Shown here: piece by piece, positions 1 through 7,779 of the stretch
Position numbering within the stretch: the stretch's first letter is position 1
How the letters are laid out: every line of letters begins with the position of its first letter
NCBI GenBank assembly: GCA_029051445.1
Contig: JAIDKP010000236.1
Coordinates: forward strand, 1-20,313
Reading direction: 5' to 3'
Source: Muribaculaceae bacterium
Lineage (GTDB): Bacteria > Bacteroidota > Bacteroidia > Bacteroidales > Muribaculaceae
DNA length: 20,313 nucleotides
The notes under the pieces: generated by a model
What the model saw: the letters and a program-made list of their open reading frames with translations, nothing else
Databases searched by the model: none
What the model was told of the DNA's origin: nothing
Made by a program: the position numbers and the translations under genes

Positions 1-1406
1 AGATAGGTCTCGGTGAGGCGCATATAGGCTATCGCGTTGGAGCCGTACATCTTGTAATGCTCCTCGTCGGGAAGCGGGAACTTCACCAGGCGCACACCGT
101 CGTTCTCGTCGGCCACACGGCTGTCGTTGTCAGACGGGAGCTCGGCTTTGGTGGCATATGTGCCTCCGTTTTCGACAAGCTGCGACCAGGGAGCGATCTT
201 GTCGTAGATCACGGTTGTGTCACCCTTATGAAACGCACGGTAGTTGCGGCATACACGGCCCTCGTAGCGGTCATCGCTCAGCTTGCCCACAAAGAACATG
301 CCCTCGTAGTCGTTGTTGTCGTAGTCGAACACACGGAAACATCTCTTGCGTGTATCGCCGTCGTCAAACTTCTCATATGGCGAGCCGAGCTTTATGTCGG
401 GGCGCGTCTCCTTGTAGAGATTATATTCGGGATCGCGCGAGGGGGCGAGACAGTATGTGTTACCACCCGAGCGGAGATTTGTCTCAAGTCCGAGATAATC
501 CTGAATATACCGTGGATACCACGACGACATGCTCCAGTAGTTGGTACAGCGTTTCTGCTCGTAGGAGCAGGGCACGCCCCAGAGAATCTCGCTGGAAGTG
601 TGGTTTGACCATCCGAAAGTATCCTGCCATCTGGGCTCGATCGCATAGGGCCCGTACTTGCCGTCGATGATGTCCTGACAGAGCTGCGCCGCTTTGTCAT
701 ACATTTCTTCGCCAATGTAGCTCTCGGCATTGAAATACAGCTCGGCGAGAATCATGGCCGCCGCCCCTTTCTTGAGGTTGCCTGCGACTCTCTGATGCAT
801 ATCTGTGCGTGCGGGCAACTCTTCAATAGCTTTCAGAAGCAGCTCTTCTGCCTTGGCAAACGTCTCCTTTGCCGTCGAACGTGGAAGCAGAGGAGAGTCA
901 TTGGAGGTGTAAATGGGGAGACCGCCCACCCAATCGAGACCAAGCATATAGAAGTAGCCCATCAGCGCGTTCATTTGTCCTTGGTCGGCCTTTCGGTCCT
1001 CGTCAGTCAGACCGATAGCCTCATAATTGACAGTCTCGAGGTTGGCAAGCACATCAAGACAGCGTGCCACACCCTGCAGAGGCTCTTTCCAGACAGTCGA
1101 GGCAAGGCCGTCGTCAGCGATTACTGTGTGATTGCGTTTGCGCTGGTAAGAAGCGCTGAAACTATCGGAACTGCCGTCGCAGCGCAGAGGACGGATCACA
1201 CAATCGGCTCCATGCTCGTTGATTTCAAACATATAGTCGACCAAAGCGCTCCAGTGGGCGAACGGGCGTGCTACCATCTGATCGATATTCTCTCTGCTTG
1301 TCAGGAATGTCTCGATAGTGGTCTCCGAATAGTAAACCTCATCGATATTACAGGAGACAAGCGCGCCGGCTATAAATGAAGGTATGAGTATTTTATTGAA
1401 TTTCAT
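1..1406 (-). CDS. SusD/RagB-family nutrient-binding outer-membrane lipoprotein (3' end cut off by window edge)
   Basis: Reading the minus strand from the ATG at 1406 gives an open frame of 468 codons that runs through the left edge, so the C-terminus is missing. The start MKFNKILIPSF leads into a lipoprotein signal with lipobox LVSC and acceptor Cys19. Family hallmarks follow: a helical TPR-like part (around residues 135-250, with QMNALMGYFYMLGLDWVGG and KKGAAAMILAELYFNAE) and, at the edge, IAYMRLTETYL, the conserved late SusD motif. SusD proteins cap a SusC barrel on the cell surface and bind glycan or other ligands. The start lies 36 bases after the susC stop, so the two are almost certainly co-transcribed. 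Ligand specificity cannot be inferred. About 40-100 residues are probably missing, judged from usual family lengths. Confidence 0.93.
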   Translation of the reverse strand, partial: MKFNKILIPSFIAGALVSCNIDEVYYSETTIETFLTSRENIDQMVARPFAHWSALVDYMFEINEHGADCVIRPLRCDGSSDSFSASYQRKRNHTVIADDGLASTVWKEPLQGVARCLDVLANLETVNYEAIGLTDEDRKADQGQMNALMGYFYMLGLDWVGGLPIYTSNDSPLLPRSTAKETFAKAEELLLKAIEELPARTDMHQRVAGNLKKGAAAMILAELYFNAESYIGEEMYDKAAQLCQDIIDGKYGPYAIEPRWQDTFGWSNHTSSEILWGVPCSYEQKRCTNYWSMSSWYPRYIQDYLGLETNLRSGGNTYCLAPSRDPEYNLYKETRPDIKLGSPYEKFDDGDTRKRCFRVFDYDNNDYEGMFFVGKLSDDRYEGRVCRNYRAFHKGDTTVIYDKIAPWSQLVENGGTYATKAELPSDNDSRVADENDGVRLVKFPLPDEEHYKMYGSNAIAYMRLTETY

Positions 1407-1442
1407 TTTCGTTCTTGTGTTGAAAGTGATTTACACGATGTG

Positions 1443-4400
1443 TCAGAACGTCAGCTGTACGCCTGCGGTACAGCGTAGTGTCTGAGGATAAACGCTCGAT
1501 CCGCTACGCACCTCGAAGCCGGGAGCAAGACCGTTGATTCCTATCTCCGGATTCATGCCGCTGAACTTGGTGAAAGTGTAGATGTCACGTAAAGTAAGGT
1601 AGAAGCGGGCTTTCTGCAGATATCTGGTCCATTTGGCAGCGTTGAGGTTATAGCCTATAGAGATCGATTCGATTTTCAGGAACGAGGCATCCTCAAGAAA
1701 ACGGTCGGTGAGGAACTGAGTGTCCTTGATATCCTTGTTTTTCTCATACAGCGGCTTGATGATGTTGTAGGCGCTCTTTGAGTTGGCTATACCCATCTGC
1801 CACGAGTAGTTGGATATAGCATCGAAGTTGAGCCATGATCTCAACGACATGCCGAAGTCAAAGTTGCGGTAACGGATTGTATTATTCCAGTTGGCGATAA
1901 TCGCGGGAAAAGCGTTACCGGTATAATACTTGTTCTCCTTAACGAGATACTTGCTGTCGTGTACCGACACGACTTCTCCGTCTTTTGTGTAAATGAGGAA
2001 TTTGCCATCCTCGTCAAGACCGGCATAACGGTAGAGGAAAAATTTTCCGATATCCGACCCTTCTTTAAGACGAACATTGGCACCACTGCCGTCGCCGAAA
2101 TCCTGATAGGCGAGTTCCTGATCGCTCAGGGCGAGTTTCACGATCTTGCCTGAATTGTGAGAGATGTTGACTGTCGATGTCCAGCTGAAATCCCGGTTCT
2201 GTACAGGAATTCCGCCAAGTTCGATTTCCCAGCCGCGGTTGCGCATGCGGCCCAGATTGCGCCAGATCGAATTGCAGACATAGGGCGGCTGAGGAGCATC
2301 AACCGAAAAGAGAAGGTTGTCGATATTGCGGTTGTACCAGTCGAATTTACCGAAAAGACGGTCGTTGAAGAATGAGAAGTCGACACCTACATCAAACTCT
2401 TTCTTCTCCTCCCAGCGCAGATCGTTGTTCACGTTGTTGGCAGGGCCGTAGGCCGAGAGCCACTTGCCGGTCGTCTCATTGTACCAGTTGCCATAGTCGT
2501 TGGTGAGACGACGGGCGGTTATGCCATTGGGAATCGAGTTGTTGCCTGTGATACCGTAGGCGACACGGATCTTGAGGTCGCTGAGCCAGTCACGTGTACT
2601 TTCCATGAAGCTTTCGCGACTGATACGCCATCCGCCTGAAAGAGCCCAGAAGTTACCCCAGCGATAATTTTTACCGAATTTACCGCTGCCCTCATGGCGA
2701 ATAGAAGCGCTGACCATATATCTGTCATCGTAACTGTAGTTGGCACGTGCGAAATATGAGAGAAGACCGGTTCTGACACCCTTGCCCGAACCCATGCTCA
2801 CACCGTTGACATTTCCCTCTTTGTAAAGCGATCCTTCACCAATGTTCCAGGGTCCCACACCATTGATTGAGAAATCGCCGTTGCTTACCGAGAAAGACTC
2901 TGATCCGTCATTCTGATAGTAGGCCCAGCCTGCGGTCGCATCCAGGCGGTGTTCCCTATTGGATCCAAACTCCTTTATGTAAGCCAGATATGCGTCAAAA
3001 TTCTTTTTGTTGTCCTTACTATAGCTATGCGTTGCCTCTCCGTTGCGGTTGTTATACCATGAATTCCAGTGCTTATGATCTTCATAGTAGACGCTATAGC
3101 TCATTTCTCGATCGATATTTGCCGAACCATGTAGATTGAGACCGTCACAAAGCCGTATCTTGATCGTGGCATTAGCAAGAAACCAGTCTTTCTTATTGTT
3201 GTTATAAATATACTCCACTGCAGCAACAGGGGTGGTCTCCTTATCGGCTCCGGCTTCATATACATTCAGTTCGTTGGGATTTGTCGGACTGTAGAGTGGA
3301 ATGGTGGGATTGAGCTTCATGGCACTGTTGACCGTGCCGGTGCCACCACGCTGGTCTGCGTCTTTTTCACGGGCCTGAAGTCGCACGCCGATTTCTACAC
3401 GACCGTCCCACATCTTGTAAGTCGCATTGATGCGTCCCGAATAATCCTTGCGGTTGTCGCCGATAATCACTCCTTCCGCATCTTTGTACATAAGTGACGA
3501 GTAGACCGAAAGGTTGTCGGTGCCGCCCTGGAGTGTGAGCATATGCTGCTGAGTGAAAGGATGATCGACTGTCACTTCGTCATACCAGTCTACGTTGCCG
3601 CCATAGTCGGGCTGGGCGGGCTTGACAATTTCAAGATACTCGTCTCTTGAAAGCATCTCGGGTTTCTTGCGTATAAACTCGGTAGTGAACTCGCCGGTGT
3701 ACGTCACATTGACTTTACCGGGCTTGCCTTTTTTGGTAGTCACGAGGATCACACCTGCTGCCGCGCGTGTGCCATAGATGGCTCCGGCAGAACCATCCTT
3801 GAGCACATCAATACTCTCGATATCCTCCTGAGCAAGCATGCTGAGATCACCCCCGGTCATACCGTCGATAATGACGAGAGGGCTTTGCGCGGCATTGATC
3901 GAACCCACGCCACGGAGCTGGAAACTCGCGCCTGAGTTAGGCGAGTTTGTTCCGTCGATGGTCAGACCCGCGATCTTGCCCTGAAGAGCGGTAGCCACAG
4001 TGGCACCTCCCACACCGGCCATCAGGTCTTCACCCTTTATGGAAGTAATAGCCGATGTCACTTGCTTTTTCTGCATCGAGCCGTAGCCGATGACAACAAC
4101 ATCATCGAGCACCTTCTGGTCGGGTGCGAGCCTGACAGAAAGTACATCTTTGTCCTTCACGGCCATCACCTGAGGCAGATAGCCGATGCTTGAAAACCTG
4201 AGCGATACATTCTCGGGGATCTCGATCGAGAACTCACCGTCGATATTGGTCGAAGTGCCGACACCGGTCGCATTATCAGCCATAACGGTAACTCCGATCA
4301 GCGGATCGCCGTTATCGGCATCGGTCACCACTCCGGTCACCTTGCGTTTTGGCGCGCCGACAGCATCTTTGTCGCGTCCGGCAGCGTTGCTTCGGAGCGA

Positions 4401-4757
4401 TATCTGCCTGCCCTTTATCTCGTAGGTAACGCCTGTGTTCTTGAAGATCTCGTCGAGAATAGCGGTCACAGGCTTGTTTTTGGCCGACACACTCACCCGG
4501 CGACGCGTGTCGATGCCTTTGTTGTAGTAGAAAAATATATATCCGCTTTCCTTCTCGATTCTGGAAAGCACATCCTTTACAGACTTGTTTGTGACCTCTA
4601 TTGTCAGAAGCTTATCTTTCCCATCGGCAGACGCTTGTGCGACAGCGCCAAAAGAAATGAAACAGATGCAGAGAATCAGCATGGCACGCAATGTTCTCCA
4701 CAGACATGAATTGTTCATGTTATTATCAATCATTATATTCGCATTTGCTTTATTCAT
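1443..4757 (-). CDS. SusC/RagA-family TonB-dependent transporter with N-terminal STN signalling domain
   Basis: This is an outer-membrane barrel that imports a ligand handed over by SusD, powered by TonB. As called it is 1104 residues. Signal peptide: hydrophobic stretch about 24-40 ending AVAQA. STN (secretin/TonB N-terminal) domain about 50-122. Carboxypeptidase-regulatory-like domain about 138-213, beginning KVTGVVTDADNGDPLIGVTV. TonB-box-like DDVVVIGYG near 218-226. Plug about 227-345, with LRGVGSIN, VIIDGM and GAIYGTRAAAGVILVTTKKG. The barrel fills the rest and ends in an aromatic residue (VQLTF). The STN domain marks it as the signalling type that contacts FecR, and the fecR and sigma genes lie directly upstream. 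Start uncertain: Met9 (4733) or Met14 (4718) would give a more typical signal peptide than Met1. Confidence 0.96.
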   Translation of the reverse strand: MNKANANIMIDNNMNNSCLWRTLRAMLILCICFISFGAVAQASADGKDKLLTIEVTNKSVKDVLSRIEKESGYIFFYYNKGIDTRRRVSVSAKNKPVTAILDEIFKNTGVTYEIKGRQISLRSNAAGRDKDAVGAPKRKVTGVVTDADNGDPLIGVTVMADNATGVGTSTNIDGEFSIEIPENVSLRFSSIGYLPQVMAVKDKDVLSVRLAPDQKVLDDVVVIGYGSMQKKQVTSAITSIKGEDLMAGVGGATVATALQGKIAGLTIDGTNSPNSGASFQLRGVGSINAAQSPLVIIDGMTGGDLSMLAQEDIESIDVLKDGSAGAIYGTRAAAGVILVTTKKGKPGKVNVTYTGEFTTEFIRKKPEMLSRDEYLEIVKPAQPDYGGNVDWYDEVTVDHPFTQQHMLTLQGGTDNLSVYSSLMYKDAEGVIIGDNRKDYSGRINATYKMWDGRVEIGVRLQAREKDADQRGGTGTVNSAMKLNPTIPLYSPTNPNELNVYEAGADKETTPVAAVEYIYNNNKKDWFLANATIKIRLCDGLNLHGSANIDREMSYSVYYEDHKHWNSWYNNRNGEATHSYSKDNKKNFDAYLAYIKEFGSNREHRLDATAGWAYYQNDGSESFSVSNGDFSINGVGPWNIGEGSLYKEGNVNGVSMGSGKGVRTGLLSYFARANYSYDDRYMVSASIRHEGSGKFGKNYRWGNFWALSGGWRISRESFMESTRDWLSDLKIRVAYGITGNNSIPNGITARRLTNDYGNWYNETTGKWLSAYGPANNVNNDLRWEEKKEFDVGVDFSFFNDRLFGKFDWYNRNIDNLLFSVDAPQPPYVCNSIWRNLGRMRNRGWEIELGGIPVQNRDFSWTSTVNISHNSGKIVKLALSDQELAYQDFGDGSGANVRLKEGSDIGKFFLYRYAGLDEDGKFLIYTKDGEVVSVHDSKYLVKENKYYTGNAFPAIIANWNNTIRYRNFDFGMSLRSWLNFDAISNYSWQMGIANSKSAYNIIKPLYEKNKDIKDTQFLTDRFLEDASFLKIESISIGYNLNAAKWTRYLQKARFYLTLRDIYTFTKFSGMNPEIGINGLAPGFEVRSGSSVYPQTLRCTAGVQLTF

Positions 4758-4758
4758 T

Positions 4759-4824
4759 TTAAGGTATCTCTCTTCCGACGGCCGGATATGCTGTCGACAT
4801 CATCCGTCCGTTGTTTCTTTTCAT
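4759..4824 (-). CDS. Possible 21-residue leader peptide upstream of susC (tentative)
   Basis: On the minus strand an ATG at 4824, preceded by the purine-rich GAAAGGAAG, opens a 21-codon frame beginning MKRNNGRMM. Its TAA stop is separated by one base from the ATG at 4757 called as the susC start. The frame is not the susC frame. The arrangement would allow translational coupling, but the peptide resembles nothing I recognise, and a frame this short can arise by chance. If susC really starts at 4733 or 4718, the abutment loses its meaning. Confidence 0.2.
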   Translation of the reverse strand: MKRNNGRMMSTAYPAVGREIP

Positions 4825-4901
4825 GGCACACTTCCTTTCATAATAAACTGAATTTAATGGTTATATATTAGCTGTAAAGTCCCGGAATTCCCTTGCAGGG
4901 A

Positions 4902-5993
4902 TTATTCGGGTCTCACGTATATGAAGCCTTCCTCCTCAGCACACACTATCGGAGCAGAGTAGGTAATGACGGAGATCACTTCGTCAAGGCTTTTTTTCAG
5001 GTCGAGTTTGCCCGAAACTCTCATCTCGGACACGATCGGATCGACAGCAAACCGGCACCCATAGTAGAGTTCCAGTTTCTTAAAGACCTCAGCCAGGGGC
5101 TCATTGCTGTATATGAGCATATTGTGGATCCAGCTGACATATGGCACGACATCCACGTCGACCGGCGTGCCAAACACACCCGCGCTGTCGACAGCCAGAT
5201 ACTGGCCGGGCACAAGTGCCACATGCTCTCCTTTGCCGTTATCCACAGTCACCCGTCCTCCGACAAGCACCACCGACGCTTCAGGCTCCATAGGGTAAGC
5301 CGATACATTGAATGAGGTGCCGGTGACGCAGACGTTGAAATCGCGTGTAATGACGGTGAATGGACGCGCCACGTCGCTGGCAACCTCAAGATAGGCCTCA
5401 CCCTCGACAATGACTTCGCGTCTGTCGGTGGCGAACTCCTGCGGGTAGACCACGCGAGTGCCTGAATTGACCCACACACGTGTACCGTCGGACAGCAACA
5501 GTTGCGACCGCCGCCCTTTCGGCACTATCAGCTGACTATAGACCGGAGCCGCAACGGCATCGACACTTTTGGGCTTTGCGCTGACAGTATCGGAATTGAC
5601 CGTGAGATCACCCTGCGCCGTGTACACGATCTCAGCCTCCTCTTTCTCGACATCGATGCGCTCGTTGTCGGAGATCATAAGCACAATGTTGTCATTATCA
5701 CTGTCAGACATCGGCAAATTCTGCATCGCATAATCTTTTATCGAGTCTGCGGAATCAACTGCCGACGGCCTGAGAAACGGAAAGCCAACAAAAAGGACGA
5801 TCATGGCCGCCGAAGCTGTAAGAAGCAGCGCGACACGACGATAGACGCGCCGACGGCGATTGACCCGCACTGCGCGCGAGACACCGAACCACGACCGCAT
5901 GACATCGTCAGGGTCTACGCGAACCTCATTTGAGTTGACGTAATCGACCAGACGCCGCACAACATTGTCTATGTCTGTCTGCTGTTTTCCCAT
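4902..5993 (-). CDS. FecR-family anti-sigma factor / transmembrane signal transducer
   Basis: This 363-residue protein should span the inner membrane once and connect the SusC-like transporter to the ECF sigma factor. A cytoplasmic N-terminal part (1-50) ends in an Arg-rich patch (NRRRRVYRR). A transmembrane helix covers about 54-74. A periplasmic acidic linker leads to the FecR domain (about 150-245, with LIVPKGRRSQLLLSDGTRVW, NSGTRVVYP, VEGEAYLEV and GTSFNVSAYP). The C-terminal domain (about 285-360, with NEPLAEVFKKLELYYG and GKLDL) matches the DUF4974 type found in Bacteroidales FecR proteins, which in related systems binds the transporter STN domain. It follows the sigma gene by 151 bases and precedes susC by 144. 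Family assignment is firm; the ligand is unknown. Confidence 0.95.
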   Translation of the reverse strand: MGKQQTDIDNVVRRLVDYVNSNEVRVDPDDVMRSWFGVSRAVRVNRRRRVYRRVALLLTASAAMIVLFVGFPFLRPSAVDSADSIKDYAMQNLPMSDSDNDNIVLMISDNERIDVEKEEAEIVYTAQGDLTVNSDTVSAKPKSVDAVAAPVYSQLIVPKGRRSQLLLSDGTRVWVNSGTRVVYPQEFATDRREVIVEGEAYLEVASDVARPFTVITRDFNVCVTGTSFNVSAYPMEPEASVVLVGGRVTVDNGKGEHVALVPGQYLAVDSAGVFGTPVDVDVVPYVSWIHNMLIYSNEPLAEVFKKLELYYGCRFAVDPIVSEMRVSGKLDLKKSLDEVISVITYSAPIVCAEEEGFIYVRPE

Positions 5994-6144
5994 TGCTTTG
6001 CGATATGCTACAACTAAGACGTAGTTCTTAAAATTATCTACTCTTTTTTAATTAATTTTTTTCAAAAAAATGTATCGTAATAGCCTTCGGTGCTTTGGGC
6101 GCTACTGGCGCACGCTCAAATACCGGACACGAGCATAGCTGTCA

Positions 6145-6747
6145 TCAAAGGCTTGCGGAAAGTGTCCCGGTACCTGCTGCCCAAAAAAACAAGGCCATGC
6201 TTGCGTCGAAATCGGGACCGAGGATCGCACGCAAGCGATCGAGAGCACGGTGGATCTGATTCATCGATGACTGCGGGTTGATTTCGAGCGCGGCCGCCAC
6301 TTCCTTGTGCGATAGACCTTTGACGTAGCGCAGATAGAGCACCTCGCGCTGTTTTTTCGGCAACATGCCGTAGGCTGAAAGCAGACGTCGGCTCAGACGC
6401 AGCTTCTCGTCGTCGTGCTTGAAAATACGCTCGAGCGCAGTATCATCAATATCAAGACTAAACGCATGGTCATCGATGTTCTCCTCCACATGGAGCGCCG
6501 ACAGCCGATCGATCAGGACGTTTCGCATCGAGGCCAACAAATATGACTTCACATAGGTGAGTTCTGAAAGGCGACGGCTGCTGCATATCTTCACAAAAAC
6601 ATCCTGTATACAGTCTTTCACAAGATCTACATCGGGCGTGTATCTCAATCCGAAATTGAGCATAAGTTCATAATATCTGCAATATAGCATTGAGAGTGCA
6701 GAGGAATCCCCCTTCAGAACCAACTTCCACAGTTCAATGTCGTTCAT
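6145..6747 (-). CDS. ECF (extracytoplasmic function) RNA polymerase sigma factor
   Basis: This 200-residue protein has the two-domain layout of a group 4 sigma-70 factor. Region 2 covers about 10-82 (LYCRYYELMLNFGLRY, VKDCIQDVFVKI, VKSYLLASMRNVLIDRL). Region 4 covers about 122-175 (LPKKQREVLYLRYVKGLSHKEVA, then INPQSSMNQIHRALDRLR), the helix-turn-helix that reads the -35 element. A short hydrophobic C-terminal tail (MALFFWAA) is seen on many Bacteroidales ECF factors. It is the first gene of the sigma-FecR-SusC-SusD set and presumably drives susC/susD when the transporter signals through FecR. It is separated from the upstream acyltransferase gene by a terminator, so it is its own transcription unit. 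Confidence 0.95.
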   Translation of the reverse strand: MNDIELWKLVLKGDSSALSMLYCRYYELMLNFGLRYTPDVDLVKDCIQDVFVKICSSRRLSELTYVKSYLLASMRNVLIDRLSALHVEENIDDHAFSLDIDDTALERIFKHDDEKLRLSRRLLSAYGMLPKKQREVLYLRYVKGLSHKEVAAALEINPQSSMNQIHRALDRLRAILGPDFDASMALFFWAAGTGTLSASL

Positions 6748-6873
6748 ACAGCAGTTACCGGATATGACTCATTACTTACGTGCGACAGTATAATGCAATA
6801 CTCCCCGAGAGAGTTAATGGGATATATTAAAACGGCATTCAGCTTATTATCTACTCACTTTTTGGATTTTTTA

Positions 6874-6881
6874 CAAAAATA
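6874..6881 (-). promoter_or_regulatory. Candidate -7 box for the sigma factor gene
   Basis: The minus strand reads TATTTTTG, a match to the Bacteroidota -7 consensus TAnnTTTG. No clear TTTG -33 box lies at the expected distance. The site sits in the AT-rich stretch just after the terminator, so a chance match is possible. It would give an untranslated leader of roughly 120 bases before the sigma gene. Confidence 0.3.
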
Positions 6882-6895
6882 ACAAAAAACAGCGT

Positions 6896-6932
6896 AAAAA
6901 AGCGGCAATCGACCTAAGGCCTATTGCCGCTT
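6896..6932 (-). terminator. Rho-independent terminator of the efflux/lpxA operon
   Basis: On the minus strand the arm AAGCGGCAAT (6923-6932) pairs perfectly with ATTGCCGCTT (6900-6909) around a 13-base loop, followed directly by a run of six T (6896-6901). It begins 29 bases after the acyltransferase stop codon. The plus-strand side lacks a T run, so it acts in one direction. Confidence 0.9.
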
Positions 6933-6961
6933 CGGAATATATGGCGGTTCGCTATTACCGA

Positions 6962-7747
6962 TTACTCGAGATCGACCGGCACAGCGACAATCTGAAGATT
7001 GTTGCGGCGGATAAAGTCGAGAATATTGTCGCGGTAGGCTCCTTCCTTCACATCGTCCTCAATGCGTTTCAGCGCATTAAACACCGATGTTCCGCTCTGA
7101 TAGACATGACGGTAGGCTTTTGCGATATCATCTATAGCCTCATCGTCAAATCCTCCCTTGCGCATCACATAGGCGTTGACTCCGAAGTAGCTGACCGGAT
7201 TGTGCGCCACAATGACATAGGGAGGCACGTTGCCGGAGATGCGGCATCCGCCCTTGACAAGCACCCAGTCGCCGACATCCGACCCCTCGTGAAGAATAGA
7301 GTTGCTTGAAAGGATCACGTAATCACCGACCTTGACACTTCCGCCAAATGTCACTCCGTTGCCGAGCACGCAGTGGTTGCCTATCGTGCAGTCGTGACCG
7401 AGATGAACATTGGCCATGATGAAGTTATCGTTTGCAATGTGTGTGCCTCCCGTAGGGTTAATGCCAAGGTTGATGATAACATGCTCACGAATGACATTAT
7501 TATCACCTATATAGCAGTAGGTCTGCTCTCCTTTCCAGCGAAAGTCCTGCGGTGCGGCTCCTATCACAGCCCCCTGATAGATTTTGTTGCCACGTCCCAT
7601 GCGGGTGCCGTTCAGTATACTCACATAGGGTTTGATCTCACATCCGTCGCCAATTTCTACGTCGGCTTCAATGTAGGCAAATGGATGGATTATGACGTTG
7701 TCTCCGATCTTTGCGGCCGGATCAACATGTGCGAGTGGTGAAATCAT
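6962..7747 (-). CDS. lpxA: LpxA-family acyl-ACP--UDP-N-acetylglucosamine O-acyltransferase (divergent member)
   Basis: The 261-residue protein is a left-handed beta-helix acyltransferase. Hexapeptide repeats (IGDNVII, IGDGCEI, IGDNNVI, IGNHCVL and others) fill about 1-180, and a helical C-terminal domain covers about 195-255 (FDDEAIDDIAKAYRHVYQSG), the architecture and length of LpxA, which starts lipid A synthesis by acylating UDP-GlcNAc in the cytoplasm. The catalytic HxxHDC motif is present as VHLGHDC, with His118 in the position of E. coli His125. Against the E. coli enzyme as I recall it, several positions differ: His144 is Ser137, the VHQF motif is LHEG, Lys76 is Arg, and the NRGTV-like segment is NLGINPTGG. 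It lies 32 bases downstream of the outer-membrane factor gene, as last gene of the efflux operon, not next to lpxD/lpxC/fabZ. It may be a paralogue with altered acceptor or acyl chain. Confidence 0.85.
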   Translation of the reverse strand: MISPLAHVDPAAKIGDNVIIHPFAYIEADVEIGDGCEIKPYVSILNGTRMGRGNKIYQGAVIGAAPQDFRWKGEQTYCYIGDNNVIREHVIINLGINPTGGTHIANDNFIMANVHLGHDCTIGNHCVLGNGVTFGGSVKVGDYVILSSNSILHEGSDVGDWVLVKGGCRISGNVPPYVIVAHNPVSYFGVNAYVMRKGGFDDEAIDDIAKAYRHVYQSGTSVFNALKRIEDDVKEGAYRDNILDFIRRNNLQIVAVPVDLE

Positions 7748-7779
7748 AACGGAATATGTTTTTAACGGGTATCAGAATC

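Noticed and set aside
57..1379. Plus-strand open frames opposite the left-edge gene
   Set aside because: They are antisense shadows. The minus-strand frame has a lipoprotein signal and SusD motifs throughout, and these plus-strand frames have no recognisable domains.
6122..6172. Imperfect inverted repeat (CCGGACAC and GTGTCCCGG) at the end of the sigma factor gene as a terminator
   Set aside because: It needs a bulge, has a loop of about 34 bases, partly lies within the coding sequence and has no adjacent T run.
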